A stretch of DNA of 48,896 bases from CAYPNF01 sp964411985 (GCA_964411985.1 CAYPNF010000056.1:1-48896), one strand, 5' to 3'. Shown: positions 24,552-32,077, counted from the stretch's first letter. Program-made: numbers and translations. The notes: a model not told the origin generated them from the sequence alone.

Positions 24552-24964
24552 GCTTAGCCGTCATAACCCGCTGCCTGGTAAAGTCCATGGAAATTCGGAG
24601 GACGGTCCTTCCTGCAGCGTTTTCCTCCACCTGGCCAGCGGAGCATTCTAATTGTCGTTAGTCTAGCCGTGGACTCCCTGCTCTGCTGGAGCACGCAAAG
24701 CCCCCCGCTGGGTCCTCGTCCCACAAAATACCGCAGCCCTAAAAGGCTCTAGGTTGCGCCGCAGGGTGTAAACCCACCCTCCACTAGCTTTCGCACCCTC
24801 AAAATCGATCCTGGGGCATCCTGGAGGCTTTACGGAGGGTCTCAAGACCTGTCTCCGCCTCATTTTCCGCTTTCCGTGGTCGAAAACGACTAAAAGGAAG
24901 CAAACAAACAAGCTTGCAAGCATGTCTAAAAACATACTTGCAAGAAAGTAAGCTTTATTGAAAG
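24552..24964. promoter_or_regulatory. Region upstream of parA with two CTTGCAAG palindromes
   Basis: This 410-bp stretch has no convincing gene. Just before parA, the 8-bp palindrome CTTGCAAG occurs twice (24913-24920 and 24937-24944) with 24-bp spacing, framed by AAGCTT at 24910 and 24950. Such repeated short palindromes upstream of a ParA/RHH pair are a good candidate for the partition operator and centromere (parS/parC). Binding by the RHH protein is inferred. Confidence 0.6.
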
Positions 24965-25645
24965 ATGACGTCCATGATCGTGGCGCTTACAAACCCCAAA
25001 GGTGGAGTTGGAAAATCAACTTTGGCGGTGCACCTCGCCGTCTGGCTGTCCGAACAGGGGGCAAAGGTTGCCCTGGTGGATTCAGACGTCCAGGGATCTT
25101 CGTCGGCCTGGCTGCATGAGGCATCCCCGGATGCCCGAGTGATGCGACTTCAGACAGCAGATGACATCTTGGACCAGGTCCCAAAGCTTCAAAGCGAGGT
25201 TCAACACATCATTATAGACGGGCCGGCCGGTCTCTCCGAGGTGACGCGCACGATCCTTTTTCTAACTGATGTCGCTTTTCTAGCCTGTGGTCCGTCGGCG
25301 CTAGACTTGAGGGCGGTGAGCGAAGCCATTCGCGTGGTCAAGCAGGTCCAGACAATTCGAAAAGGGCCACCGCAGGCAGTCCTGGTCCCCAACAAACTCC
25401 AGGTCCAATATCGGCTAAGCCAGGAGCTACTCGAAACAGCAAAGTCTCTTGGAATTCCCACAACGAGTGGTCTTCGGCTTCGGCAAGCCTTTGCGGATGC
25501 GGCAGGGCAGGGGACCGTCGTCTGGCGGATGCAAAGTCAGAGCGCCCGCGATGCGGCGGCCGAGATTCAAATCCTTTTTGCGGAACTTTTAGCGTATGAA
25601 CCAACCAGCACGACGAACACTGAGCGAAACGCTGCAAACGCCTAG
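24965..25645 (+). CDS. parA: ParA-family partition ATPase
   Basis: A 226-residue ParA/MinD-type ATPase. The deviant Walker A is KGGVGKST at about 13-20 (TNPKGGVGKSTLAVHLAVWL), switch I VDSDVQGSSSAWL lies at about 39-51, and IIIDGPAGLSEVTR is the Walker B region. It lacks the N-terminal HTH of type Ia ParA, so it is the short type Ib form, usually paired with a small ribbon-helix-helix centromere binder. It would position plasmid copies on the nucleoid in dividing cells. The gene overlaps its partner (25596-26069) by 50 bp. Palindromes at 24913-24944 upstream are the likely operator. Confidence 0.93.
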   Translation: MTSMIVALTNPKGGVGKSTLAVHLAVWLSEQGAKVALVDSDVQGSSSAWLHEASPDARVMRLQTADDILDQVPKLQSEVQHIIIDGPAGLSEVTRTILFLTDVAFLACGPSALDLRAVSEAIRVVKQVQTIRKGPPQAVLVPNKLQVQYRLSQELLETAKSLGIPTTSGLRLRQAFADAAGQGTVVWRMQSQSARDAAAEIQILFAELLAYEPTSTTNTERNAANA

Positions 25646-26069
25646 TCTGCCTCCTGAGGCGATTGCGCTAATCAAAGAAGGCTCCCCAAAGCCGAGGGTG
25701 CAAACGCCTGTGATTGCACCGGCGCCCAAGGCAGAGCCCGAAAAAGCAGCCGAGTTAGCCTTGGTGAAAGAACACAAATCGGAAGAGCCGCCTGCTCCTG
25801 CAAAAGAGACCGAGGCGACGGTCGAGGGCGCAAAAGGGGGAAAGGCAAAACTGCAGCGCGAAAAGGAATCAGAGCCGGTGGCTGTCGGCGTTGTCTCAAT
25901 GACCTTTCGCCTTCCAGCGGATATTCCTTCTGGACTGCTTCGCGCATCTACTGATCGCAAAATCAAAAAGCTTCGCCCATGCACGCAACAAGAAATTGTT
26001 GCCGAAGCGCTTTTCCAGTGGCTTGCTCGCTCAGGTTATCTTGATGCGGGAGCTCGCCGAGGAAGCTGA
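25596..26069 (+). CDS. ParA partner, RHH-type centromere-binding protein
   Basis: A 157-residue protein. Residues 20-90 are a low-complexity Pro/Ala/Glu/Lys linker. Residues 100-150 hold VSMTFRLPADIPSGLLRAST, then KKLRPCTQQEIVAEALFQWL, a beta strand followed by two helices as in ribbon-helix-helix proteins such as ParG or omega. The N-terminal residues 1-20 (MNQPARRTLSETLQTPSLPP) may stimulate ParA ATPase, as in other partners. It starts inside the last 50 bp of parA and is clearly co-translated. No ParB of the HTH type is present, so this is the best centromere binder. Confidence 0.82.
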   Translation: MNQPARRTLSETLQTPSLPPEAIALIKEGSPKPRVQTPVIAPAPKAEPEKAAELALVKEHKSEEPPAPAKETEATVEGAKGGKAKLQREKESEPVAVGVVSMTFRLPADIPSGLLRASTDRKIKKLRPCTQQEIVAEALFQWLARSGYLDAGARRGS

Positions 26070-26103
26070 GCATGATGGACTTTGAAGACAAACAGGATTT
26101 AGA

Positions 26104-26829
26104 ATGGACGGCGTCATGTCATCAAACTCCGAACGCGAAGAGTACGGAACTTTCTCCGTTGAGGATCTACTTGGTCCCTTAAACGACGTGGAGAAGAAAT
26201 TTGCTCCGCCTCGGCTCTACGCAGCGGGAGATCCGGCGTTTCTAAAAACCGGAGCCAGGGTTTCAATTGTGGGCTCTCGCAATGCCAGCAAAGATGGTCT
26301 TGCGCGCGCCAGAAAACTTGCGCGCGCGCTCGTAGAGCACAAAGCAGTAGTGGTGAGCGGATTGGCCCTTGGCATTGACACTTCGGCACACCGTGCCGCA
26401 ATTGAAGCCCAGGGGCGAACTGTCGCGGTCATCGGCACGCCACTAGACCGGTTTTACCCGAAAGAGAATGAGGTGTTGCAGAGAGAGATCATGCGCAATC
26501 ACCTCTGCGTGTCGCAATTCCAGGTCGGGTATCCAACGCAGCCGAAAAACTTTCCAATTCGAAACCGCACCATGGCGCTCATGTCGGATGCGACCGTGAT
26601 CATCGAGGCTGGTGAAACGAGCGGCTCCCTTCATCAAGGCTGGGAAGCGCTAAGACTTGGAAGGGCACTCTACATTTCGAAATGCCTGACTGAGCACCCT
26701 GGGCTAAAGTGGCCGGCCAAGATGCTTGCGTACGGGGCCAGAGTCCTCTCGGATGAAACGTTGGAAGATTTCCTGATGGAGTTGCCCGAAAGGGAGCCAG
26801 CCCTGGCGTTTGATGAATGCTCTTTTTGA
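26104..26829 (+). CDS. DprA/Smf-like Rossmann-fold protein
   Basis: A 241-residue protein with the DprA (DNA-processing A) core: VSIVGSRNASKDGLARARKL (54-73), VVVSGLALGIDTSAHRAAIE (82-101), VAVIGTPLDRFYPKENEVL and the FPIRNRTMALMSDATVIIEA stretch that binds single-stranded DNA. The N-terminal SAM and C-terminal winged-helix domains of chromosomal DprA are absent. DprA loads RecA on incoming single strands during transformation; plasmid versions may handle DNA arriving by conjugation. It overlaps the phosphoribosyltransferase-like gene by 17 bp and follows the partition genes. AGGAT lies before ATG 26104. Confidence 0.9.
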   Translation: MDGVMSSNSEREEYGTFSVEDLLGPLNDVEKKFAPPRLYAAGDPAFLKTGARVSIVGSRNASKDGLARARKLARALVEHKAVVVSGLALGIDTSAHRAAIEAQGRTVAVIGTPLDRFYPKENEVLQREIMRNHLCVSQFQVGYPTQPKNFPIRNRTMALMSDATVIIEAGETSGSLHQGWEALRLGRALYISKCLTEHPGLKWPAKMLAYGARVLSDETLEDFLMELPEREPALAFDECSF

Positions 26830-27505
26830 GGAGAAATTCGCTGCGCTGATGCAGTATTCGCCCCGCGGGCTCGGTACCCCGGCGCTAAACTCCCGGACAT
26901 TTTGCTACGCCATCAAGAACGATGGCCTGATTTATGTCACGAACGCCGCGGGCATGCGGACTGCCGTTCGAGCAATCGACAGGGTGCCAATACTCCTGAA
27001 AGCCCGCCTTGAAGAAGCACCGTTTCTGAAGGACTACTTTGGGCAGGACGTTCTCTTGGTTCCGATGCCTCGCAGTGCACCACTCAGCAAACCGGATGCC
27101 CTGTGGCCCGCCAGGAAGATCTGCGAAGCTTTTGTCGCAGCGGGGCTGGGCGGTGATGTGGTCCCAATGGTGGAGCGGGTAAAGATGGTTCAAAAGTCCG
27201 CCACCGCCGCGCCGGGAGGAAGGCCCGGGGCACAGGACCACTACAACAGCACCAAGATAACGGCCAGATTACCCTTAAGTGTGGCGGGTGCAAAGCGGAT
27301 CACGCTGGTGGATGACGTGGTGACGCGAGGGGCGACGTTTGTGGGGATTTTGCCGCACATCAGGGCCGCGTTCCCAAAGTGGGAGCTAAGGTGTTTTGCA
27401 GTGGTCCGAACGCGCAGCTCGGGGGAGTTCGATAAGGTCATTGCGCCTGTTGAGGGCACCATAAGCTACGACTCTCATTTGGGCTCGCTTCGTCGAGAGC
27501 CCTAG
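26813..27505 (+). CDS. ComF-like phosphoribosyltransferase-fold protein
   Basis: A 230-residue protein whose C-terminal half carries the PRPP-binding signature ITLVDDVVTRGATFVG at 163-178, a type I phosphoribosyltransferase motif. LLVPMPRSAPLSKPDALWPA at 81-100 corresponds to the ComF strand-loop VPVPxxxxR. The first 50 residues lack the ComF zinc finger. ComF proteins act with DprA in DNA uptake in competent bacteria. Here the gene overlaps a DprA-like gene, so the pair probably acts as one unit on single-stranded DNA or nucleotides. Whether it still binds PRPP is unknown. ATG 26813 lies directly after an in-frame TTG. Confidence 0.85.
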   Translation: MNALFEEKFAALMQYSPRGLGTPALNSRTFCYAIKNDGLIYVTNAAGMRTAVRAIDRVPILLKARLEEAPFLKDYFGQDVLLVPMPRSAPLSKPDALWPARKICEAFVAAGLGGDVVPMVERVKMVQKSATAAPGGRPGAQDHYNSTKITARLPLSVAGAKRITLVDDVVTRGATFVGILPHIRAAFPKWELRCFAVVRTRSSGEFDKVIAPVEGTISYDSHLGSLRREP

Positions 27506-27523
27506 AGGAAAAAATGTCTAGGG
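27500..27523 (+). terminator. Hairpin at the end of the phosphoribosyltransferase gene
   Basis: CCCTAGA (27500-27506) pairs with TCTAGGG (27517-27523) around a 10-nt A-rich loop. The stem includes the TAG stop and is followed by GATGGGTTTT. It may act as a weak terminator or as a boundary of the structured RNA region that begins here. Confidence 0.45.
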
Positions 27524-27698
27524 ATGGGTTTTAAGCCGTGGTATGCAACTCCTCAGCAAGGGTTTTTACCCTGATGTCGTCATGTGAACGCAAACGCTTT
27601 CCATGTACGGTGCTAGTCGAGCGTGGGCACCCGGTAAAGCTGGTAACCAACCAGCCTAAGGGGACGGATTAATCACCCGTCACGTCTCACGACTCGTA

Positions 27699-27732
27699 GA
27701 GCCGGATGCATCGAGAGGTGCTCGTCCGGTTC
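27699..27732 (+). ncRNA. Group II intron domain V
   Basis: Exactly 34 nt, the standard length. The lower helix pairs GAGCCGGAT (27699-27707) with GTCCGGTTC (27724-27732), nine pairs including two G-U. A two-nt bulge (T27722, C27723) follows, then a five-pair upper helix GCATC/GGTGC closed by a GAGA (GNRA) loop at 27713-27716. The catalytic AGC triad is present at 27700-27702. This combination is specific to group II introns. Confidence 0.9.
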
Positions 27733-27734
27733 GA

Positions 27735-27796
27735 GGGAGGCTGTTGGAAGTAATCCTTCGTCAAAAACGAAGACTAATCTCCGACTTCTATCCCAT
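27735..27796 (+). ncRNA. Domain VI-like element with possible 3' splice site
   Basis: Two nt after domain V, GGGA (27735-27738) can pair with TCCC (27791-27794); inside, TGGAAGT (27745-27751) pairs with ACTTCTA (27784-27790), and CTTCGT (27756-27761) with ACGAAG (27767-27772). A90 or A84 of this block (27790 or 27784) could be the bulged branch-point adenosine. The element ends in AT (27795-27796), matching the AY that closes group II introns. The exact branch point cannot be fixed by eye. Confidence 0.6.
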
Positions 27797-27851
27797 GTTT
27801 GGATTCTCCGGTTTGGGACCGGGGCGACCGAGAAACACTTTCTTTGAGTTG

Positions 27852-27856
27852 GTGCG
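27852..27856 (+). other. GTGCG motif, candidate 5' splice site
   Basis: GTGCG, the typical first five bases of bacterial group II introns (GUGYG), lies 55 nt after the domain VI-like element. In a permuted intron the 55 nt between (27797-27851) would be the segment joined into a small circle. It contains a small hairpin, CCGGT (27808-27812) with ACCGG (27818-27822). Confidence 0.55.
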
Positions 27857-28574
27857 ATGTGGTGCCGCGAAGAAAGCCGTGTTGGGTGAAGGGGTAAGCA
27901 GGTCATCGATGGAGTTGAAAACAAGATGACGCAAAACCCCCAATCGGGATTCGGACCAAAGCCTTTAGGGCTATCGGGGTGAAAGTCCTCTGTCAGGGTT
28001 CGTTTAACGCTTGCCGATGCCGGGAGCCCTGGGTCAGCGATGCCCCAGGCCGGACCGTGACAGGTCCGGGCTATCGTCTAAAAAACGAAGCGCGAAGAGC
28101 TTAACGGCTAAAAGCCCGTAAAGGGCGAATCGGTTAGACAATCGAGAGACGGGGCCGAACTGGTCAAGTCATCTGAGGAAGGGTAGGGGAGAAGCTTCTG
28201 TGTTCTGTCCCCCGAAATGATGGGCGCCTTTGGTGTGGCCCATCGAAACTATGGGAAGCCGGGAGGCTTCGACATACCTCAATGACCGCTCCCTTTGGGG
28301 AGCAACCGACGTGACTCGACAAGTCGACACGCAGCACTAATCGGGGAAGGAGAGTAGCAGCCGGGGTGATTCCCGGTGTCTGGTAGTCCGCCAGGTGTTT
28401 CAAACGCTGCTCTCTGGGAGAGTGCCTCAAGTAGGAGCGGGACACGCGCATTTTTCGGCGTGTTTCCACAAGTCCATTGCAAGGCAGTGGTGGGCTTGTC
28501 TGCTGGCTAACGGGTGGTGCCGGGCCAAGAGTAAACCGAAAGGGGTGACGAGTTGTAACTCGACTAGATGCCGT

Positions 28575-28609
28575 GAGGGCCTGAGAGGAGGGGACTCCTC
28601 CAGGCCCTC
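28575..28609 (+). ncRNA. 15-bp GNRA-capped stem within the structured RNA
   Basis: GAGGGCCTG (28575-28583) pairs with CAGGCCCTC (28601-28609) and GAGGAG (28585-28590) with CTCCTC (28595-28600), with one bulged A at 28584 and a GGGA loop. Fifteen Watson-Crick pairs interrupted by a single bulge and closed by a GNRA tetraloop are typical of long-range docking helices in large ribozymes. Confidence 0.8.
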
Positions 28610-29009
28610 GGGTTGGGAAACCGCGAAGCGGACAAACTGAACTTCTCCGGGAGGAGGAGCTGATTTGGTCAGCGACGTGACGGCCAACCCGATGGGTCGG
28701 GCCGTGAGGTTGTGTTGCGCAAAAACCGCAACCACTATTATTGCGAAGCAGCTAAAGTGGAATGCAGCGGCGGGCGGTGGCTTTCGAGCAAGAGTAAGCC
28801 AGCCGACCGCCTGAGGCGCAACTAAGTGTTTTTGATACGGTGAAGCTGGTTTTGGCTGGCTATTGCGTGTCTGCCAGAAGCGGTTTTTGCCAAGACGCCC
28901 TGCGGCGGCATTGGCAAATGGATTTATCCGGGCTTTCGGAGGTTGCGCCCTTGAAACGGCAACCTCCAACCTCGTTTCCTTGGAAGTAAACTGTGGAGGT
29001 GCTCTGAAC

Positions 29010-29648
29010 GTGTATCGATGTGAAGCAAGGTCCGTGGCCGGATTCGTCCAACAACTTGCCGTCTCGTACATCGGACGTGGGTACTATTTTTACGTCGCGG
29101 GAGAAATTCCAGCGCACAAGGAGCCGAGAAAAACCGATGAAAAACTCCTCGCGCAGTACGGGATCAACATGTCCAAGTGGGCTAAAGCCAGGCGCAAGAA
29201 GGCCGGCCAGGCAAATGTGCAGTATTTACGCTTTGGCCGCTTCTATGTACTGATCGCGACCCACGGGAGCCACCCGTTCTTTGAGGAGGAAGCGAAACGC
29301 TTAAAAGACATCCGAGAGACCCCCATCCGGTTTGCCGGCTACTCGATTGGCCTTCGCCGGGCGTGGGGAGGCGGAGCGTGGCATCCCTCAGTCCGGATCG
29401 AGTTGGAGCGATACCGGGAGGTGAAGGCACACTTCGAATCGATTGCGGTGCATCGTTCGGTTGAAAACCTCTGCCAGGAGTTTTCTGCGCTGACGTTTGA
29501 GGCGTACGCCCCGGTCCGAAACCAACTTTACATGGTCCTGCGGGCTGTAAACCGAAGGCGCGAAGCGGCCGGCTTCGAGGCCGTGCCGGCCGCCGTCGTT
29601 TGGCGGCCGCGCCCCCCCGTACGGGTGTTTGCGGAAGGGAAAGGATGA
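29010..29648 (+). CDS. Conserved protein following the group II-like RNA (212 aa)
   Basis: A 212-residue basic protein. GTG 29010 is chosen because GGAGGT ends 9 nt upstream; the open frame before it (from 28863) is structured RNA-like and not protein-like. The protein begins VYRCEARSVAGFVQQLAVSY and continues with YYFYVAGEIPAHKEPRKTDE, AKARRKKAGQANVQYLRFGR, FYVLIATHGSHPFFEEEAKR and IRFAGYSIGLRR. I recall close relatives as unnamed proteins in many Planctomycetota, Verrucomicrobiota and Proteobacteria, often in several copies per genome, which suggests mobility. No nuclease or polymerase motif is seen. The alternating strands and basic helices would suit RNA binding. Its place directly after the RNA suggests it works with that RNA; this is inference. 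Confidence 0.83.
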   Translation: MYRCEARSVAGFVQQLAVSYIGRGYYFYVAGEIPAHKEPRKTDEKLLAQYGINMSKWAKARRKKAGQANVQYLRFGRFYVLIATHGSHPFFEEEAKRLKDIRETPIRFAGYSIGLRRAWGGGAWHPSVRIELERYREVKAHFESIAVHRSVENLCQEFSALTFEAYAPVRNQLYMVLRAVNRRREAAGFEAVPAAVVWRPRPPVRVFAEGKG

Positions 29649-29730
29649 GCTCAGTGGCAGTTGTTTTTAGCTGTGGTGGTGGGGCGGGCGCTGCGAGGCA
29701 GGGAGTGGGGCCCTCCACATTGCCGACCGG

Positions 29731-31095
29731 CTATGTGCTTTTCCCTCCAGGTTCACTTGGTGCGGTCATGTTCATCTCTGAGAGGCGAGTTCTCCATGCC
29801 GCTTCGTGGTCGGAAATGCGGGGTGCAATGGCCTTTACGGCCTCAGAAAGAATTGAATATAGGTCGCGACCTCCCGCCTGCAGGGAAAACATGGGCCCCG
29901 ACGGGTCGACAAGGGGGAAAGCCGGGCAGGTCATAGTTTCCAAGGCGGAAATCAATAGGTGCAGCTCTCTGCTCTGCCTGGCAGTCCCATGACACGGCTG
30001 TTTGAGTTTGTGCTCTACCATGGAAAGCAGCACACGCGGGTTCGCAAATGGGAACTTCTCCATAAGGACGCTGACCCTGAAATGTGCCCTCTCGGCTTGG
30101 GCCAAATTCCCACCAAAGCTGTTAGCCAGACCACTTTGGTAATCAGACCATATTGTGTCGAATATCTCCAAAAGTTGGGTGGCGTCGCAGCGGGCAATGT
30201 ATTGTTCCAGATGCCGGTGTTCGCCACCGTCGAATATAACGTCACGCAGGTGGGCGTGCAGGTCGATAGCCCCACACCGCTGGCAGATGAAGACGCGATT
30301 CCATTTGTGAACTTCGCTTCCGCAAGAGGTACATACGCAATCCTTCGGCTCGTGTTGCTCATCCCTTACTTTAGCGCACCGACTGCACTTGCACCCCCGC
30401 CACTCGTGCCCTTGGTCTCTGAGCTGTCCACAGCGATTGCACTTGCAGCCTTGCCACTCGTGTCCTTCGGGGTGAGGAGTACCACACTTGGCGCAGCGGG
30501 CACAGTCAGTAGACCAATCGTGTCCTTCGTCTCTGAATCTTCCGCAGTGCGCGCACTTGCAACCGCTCCACTCGTGCCCCTGATCTCTGAGTTGTCGACA
30601 GTGTTTGCACTTACAGGCCGCCCATTCATGTCCCCCAGGGCGCGGAACGCCACATATAGCGCATAGGCTGCAATCGGCAGACCAGTCGTGGCCTTCGTCT
30701 CTGAGCTTTCGGCAGAGTATGCACCTACAACCTTTCCACGTGTGCCCCCCAGGGCGGGCACGGTCGCATTTGGCGCACCGGCTGCAGTCATCAGACCAAT
30801 CATGCCCCTTCCCGAATTTGTCTATGTCGTGGTAGATTCTGTGGCCGTCGCGATAATCAAAAGGTCGCCCTTCCGCATCCACAAAGGCCGGATCGTCTCC
30901 AACTGTACCACAGCGATTGCACTTGCAACCATTCCAATCATGTCCCCCGGGGTGAGGAGTACCACACTTGGCGCAGCGGGTACAGTCAGTAGACCAATCA
31001 TGCCCTTCGTGTCTGAACTTCCCGCAGTGCTTGCACTTACAGCCGTTCCATTCGTGTAACCCACGAAGGCATTCAATGAAGCGACGAATACCCAT
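29731..31095 (-). CDS. Tandem zinc-knuckle repeat protein (454 aa)
   Basis: A 454-residue protein whose first 300 residues consist of about 13 repeats of 18-20 residues built on H-x-W-x-x-C-x-C-x-x-C-G-x-x-R-x-x-G, for example HEWNGCKCKHCGKFRHEG. They alternate between a CxCxxC form and a DCxRCAKCGxPHPxG form, such as HDWSTDCTRCAKCGTPHPGG. One unit has an inserted loop (about 80-107). The C-terminal 150 residues form a separate helical domain with EQYIARCDATQLLEIFDTIW and LISALETMTCPAFPLVD. The repeats must bind several zinc ions and probably form a rod that binds nucleic acid or protein. ATG 31095 is preferred to one at 31164. It is convergent with the RNA-linked gene (82 bp apart). Confidence 0.8.
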   Translation of the reverse strand: MGIRRFIECLRGLHEWNGCKCKHCGKFRHEGHDWSTDCTRCAKCGTPHPGGHDWNGCKCNRCGTVGDDPAFVDAEGRPFDYRDGHRIYHDIDKFGKGHDWSDDCSRCAKCDRARPGGHTWKGCRCILCRKLRDEGHDWSADCSLCAICGVPRPGGHEWAACKCKHCRQLRDQGHEWSGCKCAHCGRFRDEGHDWSTDCARCAKCGTPHPEGHEWQGCKCNRCGQLRDQGHEWRGCKCSRCAKVRDEQHEPKDCVCTSCGSEVHKWNRVFICQRCGAIDLHAHLRDVIFDGGEHRHLEQYIARCDATQLLEIFDTIWSDYQSGLANSFGGNLAQAERAHFRVSVLMEKFPFANPRVLLSMVEHKLKQPCHGTARQSRELHLLISALETMTCPAFPLVDPSGPMFSLQAGGRDLYSILSEAVKAIAPRISDHEAAWRTRLSEMNMTAPSEPGGKST

Positions 31096-31453
31096 GCCCC
31101 GAATAGAATATGGAGGGGCAGGGGAGGAGGCAAGCGAGGACTTGTTCGGGCATCGGTTTCGCATGGTGGACTGGGATTGTTGGGGAAGGCGATTGATCTA
31201 TACACCCCACGGCGAGACCCTCGGTCTGATCGACTCCACACCTGGTCGGTGCAGCAACTAGGACCAGCTGGATCACCGGTCGTCAAGCCGGGTCGCCGGT
31301 GGGAAACCGAGGTTACACCCACCATCAGGCCGAGGACTTAGCACAGGAGTTTTTGCTCTCGAATCCCAGCTGTTTTCCAAGGCCGACAAGGAGCGTGTGC
31401 GGTTCCGTTTCAGCACTTCACTTGGAGGTCGCATCACGGGATGCAAGAGTCAC
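31096..31453. other. Intergenic region between the repeat-protein and RadC genes
   Basis: About 360 bp without a supported gene. CACCGG (31274-31279) and CCGGTG (31296-31301) form a hairpin. Both flanking genes are on the minus strand, so this holds the promoter of the repeat-protein gene and the end of the RadC transcript; no clear -35/-10 pair was found. Confidence 0.4.
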
Positions 31454-32077
31454 CTATGGCCAAAAATATCCAAGCTCCCGGAGTGATGCGTAATCACGAA
31501 TGCGAGTTTCAGTTCGTCTTCCAAGTATCACGTGGTCAAGGATTTCAATCTTTAGAATTTGACCAGCGCGCATGAGGTCCCGGGTCACCTTGACATCGGC
31601 TTCGGACGGAGTTGGGTCCCCGGACGGATGATTGTGAACCAGAATTATGGCAGAGGCCTTCCTGGCAATCGCTTGCGAGAACACCTCTCGGGGGTGCACG
31701 AGCAGGGTATCAAGTGTCCCGTGGCAGAGGTCACAGACGGCAATGAGTCGGCGGCGCGTGTTTAGAAGGATGATCTGGAGGTGTTCTACCGTGTAGAGGC
31801 GGTTTTCCTCGCGAAGGAGATCAGCGACGCGTTCAGGGTTGTCGAGCAGAGGCGCCTCGGGGGACGTTTCTCTGCTCAGTCGCTGGGCAAGCAGAAAGGC
31901 GGCTCTAATGGCTTTGGCCTTGGATTTCCCGATCCCTCTTACTTGCTGCAGTTCATGGAAGGAGGCCTGGGCCAAATTCGTCAGAGCACCGTACTGCTTA
32001 ACCAGGACCTCCGCTGCGGATTTTCCCGTCAACGTGGAAAGGAGTTCTATGTTGGTTGATTGCTCCAGGGGGTCCAT
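31454..32077 (-). CDS. RadC-family protein, full-length form
   Basis: A 207-residue protein. The N-terminal part has a helix-hairpin-helix (FHELQQVRGIGKSKAKAIRA) that binds DNA, and the C-terminal part the JAB/MPN core HNHPSGDPTPSEADVKVT with VEILDHVILG. This is the usual RadC layout (UPF0758), slightly short. Its JAB domain is related to that of the short paralogue at 10755-11204. ATG 32077 is preferred because upstream residues are Pro/Arg-rich and have no homologous feel. The gene is divergent from the DUF499 operon. RadC genes are frequent near plasmid and island ends; the enzymatic role is uncertain. Confidence 0.9.
   Translation of the reverse strand: MDPLEQSTNIELLSTLTGKSAAEVLVKQYGALTNLAQASFHELQQVRGIGKSKAKAIRAAFLLAQRLSRETSPEAPLLDNPERVADLLREENRLYTVEHLQIILLNTRRRLIAVCDLCHGTLDTLLVHPREVFSQAIARKASAIILVHNHPSGDPTPSEADVKVTRDLMRAGQILKIEILDHVILGRRTETRIRDYASLRELGYFWP

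Larger units (their letters stand above)
27550..28835 (+). ncRNA. Large structured RNA: candidate circularly permuted group II intron
   Basis: About 1.3 kb with no protein-like frame but dense RNA structure on the plus strand. The 5' part has hairpins AGGGT-TTTT-ACCCT (27559-27572) and GCTGG-N7-CCAGC (27639-27655), then a canonical group II domain V (27699-27732) and a domain VI-like element (27735-27796). A GTGCG intron-start motif follows at 27852, then about 1 kb of perfect stems, several capped by GNRA loops: 28050-28069, 28219-28244, 28255-28270, 28288-28303, 28361-28376 and 28575-28609. In normal group II introns domains V and VI are at the 3' end; here they precede the rest, as in the circularly permuted group II ribozymes reported about 2021 (from memory). 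No reverse transcriptase is encoded. The 3' limit is approximate. A 212-residue gene follows. Confidence 0.78.

Noticed and set aside
24663..24935. 90-codon minus-strand ORF between oriV and parA
   Set aside because: Arg/Cys/Gly-rich, no ribosome site, and it lies in the expected regulatory region.
27699..27732. Remnant of an ordinary group II intron cut off at its 5' side
   Set aside because: Considered, because a 3' fragment alone would also show domain V/VI. A GTGCG start and about 1 kb of GNRA-capped stems directly after domain VI make the permuted arrangement more likely, though this is not settled.
28863..29009. Upstream extension of the 212-residue protein
   Set aside because: The frame is open, but the residues look random and a strong GGAGGT/GTG start occurs at 29010.
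28427..29071. 214-codon minus-strand ORF inside the structured RNA region
   Set aside because: It overlaps the conserved plus-strand gene start and perfect RNA stems; composition is not protein-like.
30366..30803. Open frames opposite the zinc-knuckle repeat gene
   Set aside because: Periodic artefacts of the repeated coding DNA on the other strand.
31260..31275. CTGGATCACC resembling the 3' end of 16S rRNA
   Set aside because: The match is about 10 bases and no other rRNA sequence surrounds it.
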